64,000 nt of DNA from Corynebacterium sp. HS2168-gen11 (GTDB lineage Bacteria; Actinomycetota; Actinomycetes; Mycobacteriales; Mycobacteriaceae), in NCBI RefSeq assembly GCF_024834075.1, contig NZ_JANUXR010000001.1, forward strand, positions 186,001-250,000. Direction: 5' to 3'. Below the pieces are notes generated by a model. It had not been told where the DNA came from. It did no database searches and saw only the letters and a program-made list of their open reading frames with translations. The position numbers were made by a program, and so were the translations under genes. This document shows positions 9,460 through 18,879 of the stretch, piece by piece (the stretch's first letter is position 1; the number at the start of each line of letters is the position of its first letter).

Positions 9460-9561
9460 ATCCTTCAATTTATCCCAGTTTTTCAACAATTGTATGAGTT
9501 TTTCAAAAATGCGAGATATAACACCCTGCGAAATACCCCAAAAGCAGCTACATTGAACAGT

Positions 9562-10728
9562 ATGAGAGTTGCAATGATGACCAAAGAATACCCACCCGAG
9601 ATTTATGGCGGCGCTGGTGTGCATGTCACTGAATTGACCCGTTACATGCGCGAACTTGTGCCTGTCGACGTCCACTGCATGGGCAAACCACGCACCGAAG
9701 CCGATGTTTACGTACACAGCTTTGACGACGCACTGCGCACTGCCAATCCAGCAATCCAAACCCTCTCCACCGGTTTACGCATGGCAGAAGCAGCAGCGGG
9801 GGCAAGCGTTGTCCACACCCATACGTGGTATACCGGACTTGGCGGCCATCTCGCAGCACGACTGCATGGCATTCCGCATGTTGCAACTGCTCACTCTTTA
9901 GAGCCTGATCGCCCTTGGAAGCGTGAACAGCTCGGCGGCGGTTACGATATTTCTTCTTGGTCAGAACGCAACGCAATGGAGTATGCAGATGCGGTTATTG
10001 CAGTTTCAGCAAAAATGAAACATGCTGTACTTGAAGCGTATCCACGAATTGATGCAGACAAGATTCACGTGGTCCTCAATGGTATTGACACTGAATTGTG
10101 GCAACCACGACCAACATTCCAAGAACACTCTGTTCTCACCGAACTGGGCGTTGATTCGACTCGTCCAATTGTGGCTTTCGTTGGTCGTATTACGCGCCAA
10201 AAAGGTGTCGAGCATTTAGTGAAAGCTGCTCGTAACTTTGATCCTGCAATTCAACTCGTGTTATGTGCCGGTGCTCCTGATACTCCTGAAATTGCAGCAC
10301 GCACCAAGACTCTAGTTGAAGATCTCCAAGCCGAACGCGACGGGATTATTTGGGTGCAGGATATGCTACCAAAGGAGAAGATTCAAGAGATCCTCACTGC
10401 AGCTGATGTGTTCGTCTGCCCTTCAATTTATGAGCCACTCGGCATTGTCAATCTTGAAGCAATGGCATGTGGGACGGCAGTGGTAGCCTCTGATGTCGGA
10501 GGCATCCCTGAGGTTGTTGTTGATGGCGTTACCGGCAGTTTGGTGCATTACGACGAAGCCGATGTAGCAGCGTTTGAACACGATCTTGCAGCAGCTGTCA
10601 ATACTGTGGTTGCAGATCAAGAGCGTGCTCACCAATTTGGTATTGCTGGCCGCACACGAGCAGTACAAGACTTCTCGTGGGCAACTATTGCACAACAAAC
10701 TGTCGATATTTATCGTAGCCTGCTCTAA
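9562..10728 (+). CDS. glgA: Glycogen synthase, actinobacterial GT4 type
   Basis: A 388-residue glycosyltransferase with two Rossmann domains. The N-terminal signature is [18 protein letters not shown]. The C-terminal donor-binding part has [15 protein letters not shown] and the E-x7-E motif region [21 protein letters not shown]. It uses ADP-glucose (or makes maltose-1-phosphate in the GlgM-type view of this family) for glycogen synthesis. It is divergent from glgC. There is no ribosome site before the ATG, and a TACATT -10-like box lies about 8-13 bases upstream, so it may be leaderless. Confidence 0.92.
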   Translation: MRVAMMTKEYPPEIYGGAGVHVTELTRYMRELVPVDVHCMGKPRTEADVYVHSFDDALRTANPAIQTLSTGLRMAEAAAGASVVHTHTWYTGLGGHLAARLHGIPHVATAHSLEPDRPWKREQLGGGYDISSWSERNAMEYADAVIAVSAKMKHAVLEAYPRIDADKIHVVLNGIDTELWQPRPTFQEHSVLTELGVDSTRPIVAFVGRITRQKGVEHLVKAARNFDPAIQLVLCAGAPDTPEIAARTKTLVEDLQAERDGIIWVQDMLPKEKIQEILTAADVFVCPSIYEPLGIVNLEAMACGTAVVASDVGGIPEVVVDGVTGSLVHYDEADVAAFEHDLAAAVNTVVADQERAHQFGIAGRTRAVQDFSWATIAQQTVDIYRSLL

Positions 10729-10752
10729 TTCAGCATATTCTTTGCATAGCAA

Positions 10753-10797
10753 TCACCCCTTGTGTTTCCTCAAAACTGAGTGACACACAAGGGGTGA
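10753..10797. terminator. Terminator between glgA and the RlmA-like gene
   Basis: A 13-bp stem (10753-10765 with 10785-10797) lies between convergent genes. Confidence 0.8.
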
Positions 10798-10819
10798 AGT
10801 GTTTGAAATTGCGTAATCC

Positions 10820-11689
10820 CTATGCGATTCGACGCAGTCGAGTCACACTTGCACGCGCAGTAACCTGCATTGTTGATGGCAATGCCGCAACGCGTTCATT
10901 CAATTCTTCTGGAGCAATATGACGTGCTGATGGGCTCATGCCAATTTGAGTCGCAATCGAGTTTTGATCCAAGTTCATCACAAACTCCACTGTTTGACTT
11001 GGCTCAACTTGCACCAAATAATCTTTTGCTTGTTCCAGCATGCGCTCAATCTTGCCGGATTCCACATCAAGAATACCGAGTGGATCACGCAGCTCTGATA
11101 AATGGCCAACATTTGGCGTCATGACAACAACTTCGCCGTGTGGTTTTAATACCCGAGCAAATTCTTGTGGGTTTCGAGGCGCAAATACCACGGTGATGGC
11201 ATCAATAGAATTATCGCGAATTGGTAAGGTCGACCATGCATCTGCGACCACTGCACCAACGCGTGGATGACATTTGGCAAGGACTTTCGCTGCTGGGATA
11301 GAAGCATCCAGCCCTACACCGCGAGCACCATGAATTGAGTCCAAAACATGTGAGAGATAGTAGCCAGTACCTGCACCAACTTCTAGAATTGCAGGTGTTG
11401 CATCATCCGGCACTCCGGCATCATCAAGGACATGGGCAACAGTGGTTGATACGGCTTCAACAAATGGCGCAAAGTGCCCACGCGATAAAAAGGTTTCGCG
11501 GGCAGCAACCATTGAAAAATCATCGCCATTATGTTTTAAGCCAGTACCAGGGGCTAACGTAATATAGCCTTGGCGTGCAACATCGAAGGAATGACCACTT
11601 GCAGAGATGAGTCGTTTGTATTCATCAACCCCGCTTAAGGAAGATCCATCCATAGGATCTGCGAGTAAATCGATAACATCAGCAAGCAT
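10820..11689 (-). CDS. RlmA-like 23S rRNA (guanine-N1) methyltransferase
   Basis: A 289-residue class I methyltransferase. SAM motif I is LEVGAGTGYYLSHVLD at ~101-116. VVADAWSTLPIRDNSIDAITVVFAPRNPQEFARVLKPHGEVVV matches RlmA/RrmA closely, including the FAPRN segment. The N-terminal domain lacks the CxxC zinc pair of E. coli RlmA. By family it should methylate a guanine in 23S rRNA hairpin 35; RlmA(II)-type (G748) specificity is common in Gram-positives but cannot be confirmed here. The gene stands alone. Confidence 0.78.
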   Translation of the reverse strand: MLADVIDLLADPMDGSSLSGVDEYKRLISASGHSFDVARQGYITLAPGTGLKHNGDDFSMVAARETFLSRGHFAPFVEAVSTTVAHVLDDAGVPDDATPAILEVGAGTGYYLSHVLDSIHGARGVGLDASIPAAKVLAKCHPRVGAVVADAWSTLPIRDNSIDAITVVFAPRNPQEFARVLKPHGEVVVMTPNVGHLSELRDPLGILDVESGKIERMLEQAKDYLVQVEPSQTVEFVMNLDQNSIATQIGMSPSARHIAPEELNERVAALPSTMQVTARASVTRLRRIA

Positions 11690-11780
11690 CGCGAATGGGC
11701 TCCTTTAATTTTCAAGCGGGGATAAAAAAGAGATTCGCCCTAGTATAGACGAATCTCCAAGTACACATAAAAACTTCTTG

Positions 11781-11948
11781 TTATTCACTCACAGCCTGCA
11801 AAAGACCAGCAAGCTCGCTTGCTTCTTCTTTATTAAGCTCAATAACCAAGCGTCCACCACCGTCCGTTGGGATGCGCATCACAATCTTACGACTTTCAAA
11901 TACCGCTTCCATCGGACCATTTCCCGTACGAGGTTTCATGGCAGCCAT
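11781..11948 (-). CDS. DUF3117 family small protein
   Basis: A 55-residue protein beginning MAAMKPRTGNGPMEAVFESR and ending in an acidic helix (LNKEEASELAGLLQAVSE). This matches the highly conserved actinobacterial DUF3117 family. A GGTGAGAT ribosome-site-like sequence precedes the ATG. The function is unknown. The neighbourhood (LOG protein, dapE) is the one usually seen in this genus. Confidence 0.88.
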   Translation of the reverse strand: MAAMKPRTGNGPMEAVFESRKIVMRIPTDGGGRLVIELNKEEASELAGLLQAVSE

Positions 11949-11972
11949 AGTTATCTCACCGTCTTCTTTGCG

Positions 11973-12143
11973 TTATGGTTGTGGTTCTTCTTCTAATTGT
12001 ACTCCCTCAACCGCCTTTAGGGGGTGAGAGTCGTGATAGTGTTGAATTTCCTCTGCAAAACTTTTCCCAAGAGTGCGATATGTCACTAGCACACAGACCG
12101 CTGTTAGCAGTGCTAATACGATAAGCCCAATAGCAATTGCCAT
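11973..12143 (-). CDS. Small single-pass membrane protein
   Basis: A 56-residue protein: an N-terminal TM helix (MAIAIGLIVLALLTAVCVLV) followed by a short polar, acidic tail ending EEEPQP. Its ATG begins directly after the TAG of the LOG-family gene, so the two are almost certainly translated from one mRNA. No function is known. I call it real because of the clean TM-plus-tail design and the zero-gap coupling. Confidence 0.7.
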   Translation of the reverse strand: MAIAIGLIVLALLTAVCVLVTYRTLGKSFAEEIQHYHDSHPLKAVEGVQLEEEPQP

Positions 12144-12908
12144 CTAGGATTCCTTAGAGTGTGGAATATGCGCACAAATATGGGCAACGGCTTCATCGAT
12201 GGAGTCCGTAAGCAAGAATAAATCCAAATCTTCTGGACTAATCGTGCCCTGTTCCACCAATGTATCTTGTAACCATTGCACCAATCCGCCCCAGAATTTG
12301 GTGCCCAGTAGCACAATTGGGAAATTGGTGACTTTCCCAGTCTGCACCATACATAGCACTTCAAACAGTTCGTCGAGTGTACCTAAACCACCTGGCAGGC
12401 AGACGAATGCTTGGGAGTACTTTAAAAACATGGTTTTCCGAACAAAGAAGTAACGGAAATTTAATCCCACATCAACGTAGTTGTTGAGACCTTGCTCATG
12501 CGGCAGCTCAATACCTAAACCAACGGACAATCCTGCACCATCATGGGCACCTCGGTTGGCGGCTTCCATCAATCCAGGGCCACCACCTGTGATCACAGCA
12601 AAACCTGCTTGGGCTAAGCGTTGCCCGACTTCTTGCCCCATCGCATACACTGGCGAATCTTCTGGTGTACGCGCGGAACCAAACACAGTCACTGCAGTTG
12701 GCAGTTCACTTAAAGTATCAAAGCCAGTGACAAATTCACTTTGGATTCGCAGCACGCGCCACGGATCATTATGCTTCCAGGAATTATCTTTCGGAGTTTC
12801 GAGCAAACGTTGATCATGGGTTGAAGCTTGTGGTTGATCAGTTCCACGAAGCAGGACAGGACCGCGCAGCATGCGTGTGTGTTCATTCATAGTGTTCATC
12901 CTACTCAT
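12144..12908 (-). CDS. LOG family (TIGR00730) Rossmann-fold protein
   Basis: A 254-residue protein with the LOG signature motifs GGPGLMEAANRGA and PGGLGTLDELFE. In plants and some actinobacteria this fold is a cytokinin-5'-monophosphate phosphoribohydrolase; the bacterial substrate is usually a nucleoside monophosphate (pyrimidine or purine 5'-monophosphate nucleosidase). The start overlaps the dapE stop as ATGA (12905-12908), and the stop abuts the small membrane protein, forming a dapE-LOG-small protein operon. Confidence 0.88.
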   Translation of the reverse strand: MSRMNTMNEHTRMLRGPVLLRGTDQPQASTHDQRLLETPKDNSWKHNDPWRVLRIQSEFVTGFDTLSELPTAVTVFGSARTPEDSPVYAMGQEVGQRLAQAGFAVITGGGPGLMEAANRGAHDGAGLSVGLGIELPHEQGLNNYVDVGLNFRYFFVRKTMFLKYSQAFVCLPGGLGTLDELFEVLCMVQTGKVTNFPIVLLGTKFWGGLVQWLQDTLVEQGTISPEDLDLFLLTDSIDEAVAHICAHIPHSKES

Positions 12909-13990
12909 GCCAGATAGGTTCGCAGTGTTGCCGCAACATCGACAATCATCTCAACTGGGCATTGTTCATCTGGTTTATGGCAAAAACTTGGATCTCCTGG
13001 GCCGAAATTCACAGCAGGAATCCCCAACTCACTAAAGCGTGCGACATCGGTCCAGCCATATTTTGCCCGTACCTGACCACCTGTTGCAGCAATGAGATCT
13101 TTGACCACTGGCCGATCTAATCCTGGCCGCGCTCCTGGGACTGCATCGTCAATTTCATACGTCACACCTTCTGGAAGATTCAATACTTCCAGCATGTGTG
13201 CAAGTGCTTCATCAACACTGCGATGTGGTGCAAAACGGAAATTCACAAACATCCAGGCAGTATCTGGAATGGTATTTGTTGCCACCCCAGATTCACAGTG
13301 CACAATATTTAAGCCCTCGTGGTAGAGACAACCGTCGACAAGCACTTCTTGCGCATCATATGCCGCGATCGCACTAATCACCGGTGCCAGCTGGTGCATC
13401 GCATTGATACCCAACCAGCTGCGTGCTGAGTGTGCGCGCACGCCATGCCCGATCACGCGCAAGCGAATGGAACCTTGGCAGCCTGCTTCAATAACTGCAC
13501 CTGAAGGCTCACCCAATAATGCAACATCGCCTGCAAGCCAGTCTGGATGTGCCTGCTGGATATGTCCCAAACCGTTGTATTGGCTGGCAACTTCTTCCCC
13601 CTCGTAACACACCAAGGTGAGATCATGCCGCAGTGCTGGATCATTGGCCAAGGTCGCAAAGGTATGTAGATAACAGGCCATGCCAGATTTCATATCTACG
13701 CTGCCTAAACCAAATAAGGTGCGTTCGCCTTGCTCGTTTTCACCAAAATGGGATGGATGGTTATCTGCAGCAGGCACAGTATCGATATGACCTGCGAGGA
13801 TAACACGCGAGCCCAGTCCCCTATGAGTACGCGCAACTAAGGTATTGCCGTGGCGTAAAACTTCAACGTTAGTAATCTCACGTAAAGCGGTTTCGAGTGC
13901 GTCTGCAATCTGCTTTTCATTGTGGCTTGGGCTTAAAATGTCCACAAGAGCTGCAGTAAGTTCAACTGGGTCCGTTGTCAAATTCAACAT
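12905..13990 (-). CDS. dapE: Succinyl-diaminopimelate desuccinylase
   Basis: A ~361-residue M20-family zinc hydrolase that releases LL-diaminopimelate from its N-succinyl form in lysine and peptidoglycan synthesis. The zinc ligands and catalytic residues are in GHIDTVPAADN, GSVDMKSGM (bridging Asp), YEGEEVAS (catalytic Glu-Glu), and the C-terminal FGPGDPSFCHKPDE. A dimerisation domain lies at ~175-290. The start could be 13990 or 13996; longer forms would run into the divergent dapD-like gene. No clear ribosome site is visible, suggesting leaderless translation. Confidence 0.93.
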   Translation of the reverse strand: MLNLTTDPVELTAALVDILSPSHNEKQIADALETALREITNVEVLRHGNTLVARTHRGLGSRVILAGHIDTVPAADNHPSHFGENEQGERTLFGLGSVDMKSGMACYLHTFATLANDPALRHDLTLVCYEGEEVASQYNGLGHIQQAHPDWLAGDVALLGEPSGAVIEAGCQGSIRLRVIGHGVRAHSARSWLGINAMHQLAPVISAIAAYDAQEVLVDGCLYHEGLNIVHCESGVATNTIPDTAWMFVNFRFAPHRSVDEALAHMLEVLNLPEGVTYEIDDAVPGARPGLDRPVVKDLIAATGGQVRAKYGWTDVARFSELGIPAVNFGPGDPSFCHKPDEQCPVEMIVDVAATLRTYLA

Positions 13991-14041
13991 GATCATTAGC
14001 TTAGCGAAATGTTTCTTGACGCGTAAGGCATCTTGCAACCG

Positions 14042-14057
14042 TATAGAATATTGCTCA
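14042..14057 (+). promoter_or_regulatory. Probable -10 box for leaderless dapD-like gene
   Basis: A TATAGAAT box (14042-14049) ends 7 bases before the ATG at 14057, and there is no ribosome site. The region also separates this gene from divergent dapE. Confidence 0.5.
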
Positions 14058-14971
14058 TGTCGGTTATTGGTGCACACGCAGTTGGTATCGCAAATATTGC
14101 CCTTGATGGGTCGGTTCTTGATACGTGGTTTCCTACCCCGGAATTAGTGGAAAATCCTACCTTCGATACCCATACAGAACGCCTCGGAGCACAAGATTTA
14201 CCACCACGACTGTTATCTTTAGTGCGCCTTGACGACGATCGCATGGTGGAACAAGTAGCAGTTCATACATATATTCGAGATCTGCAAGAAGAAGCCATTG
14301 ATGCTCACGACGTGTACCTACGATTGCATTTACTTTCACACCGCTTGGTCAAACCTAATTGTCTCAATATGGTTGATGCAGTAGCCAAGCTGTCTGTGGT
14401 GGTATGGACAAATAAAGGCCCGTGCTTGCCTGATAATTTTGAGCATATGCGCACGTCTTTGCGCACCCGAGGACTCATCCACGTCTACGGCATTGATCCT
14501 TTACCCCGTATGGTCGATTATGTGGTTCCTACCGGGGTACAAATTTCAGAAGCCGAGCGAGTGCGTCTGGGCGCATATCTTGCCGAGGGCACAATGGTCA
14601 TTCGCGAAGGATATGTTTCGCATAATGCAGGTACGTTAGGTCCGTGCCGAGTGGAAGGTCGCATTGCTTCTGGCACTACAGTAGGTCAGCATTGCAGCTT
14701 GCAACTTTCCTCAGCGCTTATCAGCGAAAAACCACAGCCATTACAGATTGGCAATAATTGTTCGATTGGTATTTCTTCAACTGTTCATGGTGTGAATCTG
14801 GGCGATAACGTAATTATTGGCAATACTGTCACCATTGCGCCAACCACGCCTTTATATTTTGCTGATTCTGGCACGGTGGATGTTGCAGGCACCATTGATG
14901 GGCAATCTGATTGGTCAATTACCCTTGAGGCCGGTTCGATTCTGCCGGTTGCAAGAAAAATTGCGCAATAA
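14057..14971 (+). CDS. DapD-like tetrahydrodipicolinate succinyltransferase paralogue (probably diverged)
   Basis: A 304-residue paralogue of the DapD encoded at 16441. The N-terminal domain ([23 protein letters not shown]) and the [32 protein letters not shown] block align well, and EGYVSHNAGTLGPCRVEGRIASG keeps the hexapeptide start. The central glycine-rich segment present in true DapD ([14 protein letters not shown]) is replaced by unrelated residues, and the C-terminus is shortened. These changes fall in the left-handed beta-helix that builds the CoA site, so activity on tetrahydrodipicolinate is doubtful. A regulatory or different acyltransferase role is possible. Confidence 0.82.
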   Translation: MSVIGAHAVGIANIALDGSVLDTWFPTPELVENPTFDTHTERLGAQDLPPRLLSLVRLDDDRMVEQVAVHTYIRDLQEEAIDAHDVYLRLHLLSHRLVKPNCLNMVDAVAKLSVVVWTNKGPCLPDNFEHMRTSLRTRGLIHVYGIDPLPRMVDYVVPTGVQISEAERVRLGAYLAEGTMVIREGYVSHNAGTLGPCRVEGRIASGTTVGQHCSLQLSSALISEKPQPLQIGNNCSIGISSTVHGVNLGDNVIIGNTVTIAPTTPLYFADSGTVDVAGTIDGQSDWSITLEAGSILPVARKIAQ

Positions 14972-15060
14972 TTGGCAATCTTTGCAATATCATTGCGAGT
15001 TTGCTGGGAAACTAGAATCAAATTTCGCATGAGCCCCTATACCAGATACTCTTTGAATTT

Positions 15061-16434
15061 ATGAGTACAGATAAAAATAATTTGGGTACGGGGCTCAAAA
15101 CACGCCACCTGACCATGATGGGGCTTGGCTCCGCAATTGGTGCAGGGTTGTTCTTGGGCACCGGAGTCGGTATCCAAGCAGCCGGACCGGCTGTGATCTT
15201 AGGCTATATTTTTGCCGGCATCATGGTGGTCTTTTTCATGCAAATGCTCGGCGAACTGGCCGCTGCGCGACCAAGTTCAGGATCCTTTTCTGTTTATGCA
15301 GAACAAGCATTCGGTCACTGGGCCGGCTTTACCGTAGGTTGGCTGTACTGGTTCATGCTCACAATGGTGATGGGTGCTGAAATGACTGGCGCTGCAGGCA
15401 TTATGAGCGCCTGGTTCGGAGTCGATCCATGGATTCCAGCACTGATCTGCGTCACAATTTTCGCAATTATCAATCTGGCTCATGTCAGCGGATTCGGTGA
15501 ATTCGAATTCTGGTTTGCGCTGATTAAGATTGCTGTGATTATTGCCTTCTTAATCATTGGTGTGCTGTTGATCTTTGGCCTGCTACCAGGTACGGAATAC
15601 GTTGGTACTCGTAATTTGCTTGGCAACGGCTTTATGCCAAATGGCATTACCGGTGTGGCAACTGGTTTGTTAGCAGTTGCGTTCGCCTTTGGTGGTATTG
15701 AGATCATCACCATTGCCGCAGCTGAATCTGAAAACCCAGCAGCATCCATTTCTACTGCTGTACGCTCTGTAATCTGGCGTATTTTGTTCTTCTACCTCGG
15801 CTCTGTGATCGTGATTTCCGCACTGTTGCCATATGAAAGCATTGGCGGAGCTTCCAACGCTGCAGAATCTCCATTCACCATGATCTTAAGCATGGCACAT
15901 CTACCATATGTCACAGGTTTTATGGAACTGATCATTGTATTAGCGCTGCTGTCTGCCTTTAACGCACAGATTTACGGTACCTCGCGTCTGATCTTCTCAT
16001 TGGCACAGCGTCGCGATGCACCAAGCATTTTCGCAAAGATTTCTGCTCAAGGTGTGCCAACAAATTCGGTAATCTTGTCCATGCTCTTTGCCTTTGGCTC
16101 AGTAGCATTGCAGTACTGGAACCCAGCAAACTTGCTCGGCTTCCTCTTCAACGCCGTTGGCGGTTGCTTATTATTCCTATGGGCGATGATTGCATTGACC
16201 TGGATGAAACTGCACCCAGAATTAGTTCGCAACAATGAACTGACACAAGTCAAGATGGCATGGCACCCATACAGTGGTGTTCTCGCGCTGAGCTTGCTGG
16301 CAGTTTTGATTGCATTGATCTTGAATGATCCAGGTTCACGCGGCCAGATTTCTGCTGTGATCGTGCTTGCCGCAATCACCATTGGCGCCAGCTTCTTCAC
16401 CCCTAACGGCCGATCCAAAAAGCATGTAAACTAA
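15061..16434 (+). CDS. APC-family amino acid permease, AroP type
   Basis: A 457-residue transporter with about 12 TM helices. It opens GLKTRHLTMMGLGSAIGAGLFLGTG, the conserved first helix of the amino acid transporter (AAT) subfamily, and keeps ELAAARPSSGSFSVYAEQAFG and the FGGIEIITIAAAESENP motif. By family it is a proton-coupled importer of aromatic or branched amino acids; specificity cannot be read. It lies between the two dapD-type genes, 6 bases ahead of dapD, so the two may be co-transcribed. Confidence 0.88.
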   Translation: MSTDKNNLGTGLKTRHLTMMGLGSAIGAGLFLGTGVGIQAAGPAVILGYIFAGIMVVFFMQMLGELAAARPSSGSFSVYAEQAFGHWAGFTVGWLYWFMLTMVMGAEMTGAAGIMSAWFGVDPWIPALICVTIFAIINLAHVSGFGEFEFWFALIKIAVIIAFLIIGVLLIFGLLPGTEYVGTRNLLGNGFMPNGITGVATGLLAVAFAFGGIEIITIAAAESENPAASISTAVRSVIWRILFFYLGSVIVISALLPYESIGGASNAAESPFTMILSMAHLPYVTGFMELIIVLALLSAFNAQIYGTSRLIFSLAQRRDAPSIFAKISAQGVPTNSVILSMLFAFGSVALQYWNPANLLGFLFNAVGGCLLFLWAMIALTWMKLHPELVRNNELTQVKMAWHPYSGVLALSLLAVLIALILNDPGSRGQISAVIVLAAITIGASFFTPNGRSKKHVN

Positions 16435-16440
16435 CATCTC

Positions 16441-17418
16441 ATGACAACTTATGCACGCGCTACAGGTGTAGCAACTCTTCATTCAAACGGCACAATTCTC
16501 GATGCTTGGTTCCCAGAACCAACCTTAGGTCAAGGTGAAATGACCGCAGGTACAACCCAGTTGACCGAAGTTCCTGTAGAATTTGCCGCGCTGGTGGGTA
16601 CTGACGAGGCTCGTCAGACCACTCGCGTTGCAATTACCACTGTGATTGCTGATCTTGATGCTGCACCTGTCGATGCATATGACGCATATCTGCGTTTGCA
16701 TCTGCTCTCTCACCGTTTGGTGCAGCCACATGGGCTCAACCTTGATGGTGTGTTCGGATTGCTGGCAAATGTTGTATGGACGAACTTCGGCCCATGCCTG
16801 CCAGCCGGCTTTGAGCTGACCCGTGCACGCCTTGCTGCTCGCGGCCAAGTCATTATCTACTCGGTCGATAAATTCCCACGCATGGTCGATTATGTCGTTC
16901 CAACCGGTGTGCGCATTGGCGATGCCGATCGTGTTCGTCTTGGCGCACACTTAGCTGAAGGCACCACAGTTATGCACGAAGGCTTCGTAAACTTCAACGC
17001 TGGTACCTTAGGCAATTCCATGGTGGAAGGACGTATCTCCGCTGGCGTTGTCGTTGCCGACGGCTCCGATATTGGTGGCGGCGCATCGATCATGGGCACC
17101 CTTTCTGGTGGCGGCAAGCATGTTATTTCCATTGGCAAGCGCTGCCTCTTAGGTGCAAACGCCGGCCTTGGTATTTCGCTTGGCGATGACTGCGTGGTTG
17201 AAGCAGGCTTGTATGTTACTGCTGGTTCAAAGGTAATTGCACGCGGCGGTGTTGCCACTGCTGCAGGTGTTGCCGATGGCGATGCTATTAAGGCCGCTGC
17301 CCTATCCGGTGGCAACAACATTTTGTTCCGCCGCAATTCTTTAAGCGGTGCAATTGAAGCTGTGGCGTGGAAATCGGCGAAAGTCGAGCTCAATGCTGCA
17401 CTACACCAGAATGCATAG
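16441..17418 (+). CDS. dapD: 2,3,4,5-Tetrahydropyridine-2,6-dicarboxylate N-succinyltransferase
   Basis: A 325-residue actinobacterial-type DapD. It transfers succinyl from succinyl-CoA to tetrahydrodipicolinate in the lysine/DAP pathway. The full left-handed beta-helix is present: [51 protein letters not shown] and [17 protein letters not shown]. Unlike the paralogue upstream, the catalytic Glu-containing [10 protein letters not shown] and the glycine-rich loop are intact. It is followed by a hairpin terminator. Confidence 0.94.
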   Translation: MTTYARATGVATLHSNGTILDAWFPEPTLGQGEMTAGTTQLTEVPVEFAALVGTDEARQTTRVAITTVIADLDAAPVDAYDAYLRLHLLSHRLVQPHGLNLDGVFGLLANVVWTNFGPCLPAGFELTRARLAARGQVIIYSVDKFPRMVDYVVPTGVRIGDADRVRLGAHLAEGTTVMHEGFVNFNAGTLGNSMVEGRISAGVVVADGSDIGGGASIMGTLSGGGKHVISIGKRCLLGANAGLGISLGDDCVVEAGLYVTAGSKVIARGGVATAAGVADGDAIKAAALSGGNNILFRRNSLSGAIEAVAWKSAKVELNAALHQNA

Positions 17419-17443
17419 CACCAATTAAGGTGGCAATCCTTTC

Positions 17444-17490
17444 GCCGTCGAGAAGCTTGAAGTTCAAACTTCCTGCTCTCGGCGGCTTTT
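17444..17490. terminator. Terminator between dapD and gtrA-like gene
   Basis: A 9-bp stem with one G-T pair (17444-17452 with 17478-17486) is followed by TTTT on the plus strand. It lies between convergent genes. Confidence 0.7.
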
Positions 17491-17493
17491 GCA

Positions 17494-18015
17494 TTATTTG
17501 CCTAGCGACGTTCGTCGGAAGGTCCAGACCTTATTCAAAATGAAATTCACCGGCATCGATACCACAATCGCAGCAATCGATGCCCAATAAAACTTCGTGC
17601 GGAAGCCTGTGGAATCATCGAAAATTTGGCTCGATAATGCTAGCGGACTTTCCGGATTCATCAGTAATGTCGCGACGATCTGGCTGACAATGAAGGCCAT
17701 AATGCCAGTGGCGAGGAATGGGAAGAAGCCGCGGATCCACGACACCATTACATCTGATTTGAAGGTCCAGAGACGATTGAGCTGGTAGTTCCACGTGTTA
17801 GCGACGAAAAAGGCAATCGTCATCACGACGTGATACCAACGAATATGAAATGGACTCCCGAATAAATTGGCGACGGCGTCATGCTCGCTGATCTGCCAGA
17901 AGGCGCGTGCTAGCTTGCGCACAATATAGACCACTGCTAGGTTCACGATCACGCCAGAACCACCAACAATCCCAAATGCTAGAAATTGTCGGATATTGGA
18001 ACCGATGCGACTCAT
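17494..18015 (-). CDS. GtrA family membrane protein
   Basis: A 173-residue protein with four TM helices, starting with FLAFGIVGGSGVIVNLAVVY. It includes FVANTWNYQLNRLWTF and the repeat VNFILNKVWTFRR, both diagnostic of GtrA. The family moves or flips polyprenyl-phosphate-linked sugars in cell-wall or lipid glycosylation. Here it follows the pseudouridine synthase gene on the same strand with a 47-bp gap. Its sugar substrate is unknown. Confidence 0.88.
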   Translation of the reverse strand: MSRIGSNIRQFLAFGIVGGSGVIVNLAVVYIVRKLARAFWQISEHDAVANLFGSPFHIRWYHVVMTIAFFVANTWNYQLNRLWTFKSDVMVSWIRGFFPFLATGIMAFIVSQIVATLLMNPESPLALSSQIFDDSTGFRTKFYWASIAAIVVSMPVNFILNKVWTFRRTSLGK

Positions 18016-18062
18016 ACCTTTCAGCCTTCCAGGAGCAAACGATTATTCAAACCGCTCATACT

Positions 18063-18878
18063 TTACAGGGTTGTGAAGCGAAAATGACAATTAGTTTGTG
18101 GGTCATCAAATTCTAAGGTACACGCCTCTAAGGCTAAGGGCGTGGAAAGATCATAAAAATTGCGATTTTGCACCACCGGATACACATCATCACCAAGAAT
18201 CGGTGAGCCGAAATGTGCGCACAGCACGCGGAGCTGATGCGTATGCCCGGTTATTGGTTGCAGCTCAACCAATGTTGGACTCAGTACTGTGACCTTGGTG
18301 GTTGTCATTCGCCCCTGAGGATCAACGCGTACTTGCGGTTGTCCTTTGTCTTTGACCATTCCCAGCTGCACTGTGCCACTTGGGCCAGTCCATGGTCGGG
18401 ACACGGTTGCTCGATACGTTTTTTGAATCTGAGACGTGGCAAATAATTGCTGGTATTGACTCCGCGTTGCAGGATTTACCGAACATAAGACCAATCCGGC
18501 TGTCATGACATCCAGGCGATGCAATGGCACAATATCAGGGTTATTCAGGATTACCCTCAACCTTGTTTGTAAGGTATTGACCACAATTTTGCCGTTTGTG
18601 GTGGTGGGAAGAAAATGCGGTTTCCACGCTATTAAGAAATCTTCATTTTCATAGAGCACGCTATGCTGCACAGGTAGCACTGGTTCATCTGGAACTCCTG
18701 GCCATACCCAGGCATATACGGGTCGATCCAAAGGAGTGCCTGCTGGCAGCACACTTAATGGCGGATAGGGGCTATCACCTGCCTGGGCAGCAAGATACTG
18801 CCCAGAATCAGGGACAACACCAGTCAGGCGAACTTTTTTCCAGCTAATCCCCTGACGTGCTGCTGGCCGCAGGGCCAT
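18063..18878 (-). CDS. RluA-family pseudouridine synthase
   Basis: A 271-residue protein with the RluA catalytic motif LHRLDVMTAGLVLCSVN (catalytic Asp), KPHFLPTT near the active site, and the later GHTHQLRVLCAHFGSPILGDDVY. The N-terminal extension is too short and divergent to be a clear S4 domain. The target (23S rRNA or tRNA) cannot be decided. The start lies 1 base after the dapC stop, so the two are co-translated. Confidence 0.87.
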   Translation of the reverse strand: MALRPAARQGISWKKVRLTGVVPDSGQYLAAQAGDSPYPPLSVLPAGTPLDRPVYAWVWPGVPDEPVLPVQHSVLYENEDFLIAWKPHFLPTTTNGKIVVNTLQTRLRVILNNPDIVPLHRLDVMTAGLVLCSVNPATRSQYQQLFATSQIQKTYRATVSRPWTGPSGTVQLGMVKDKGQPQVRVDPQGRMTTTKVTVLSPTLVELQPITGHTHQLRVLCAHFGSPILGDDVYPVVQNRNFYDLSTPLALEACTLEFDDPQTNCHFRFTTL

Positions 18879-18879
18879 A

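Noticed and set aside
9460..9759. N-terminal extension of GlgC to 9759
   Set aside because: The extra 100 residues are unrelated to the family and overlap glgA. The GTG at 9459 has a good ribosome site.
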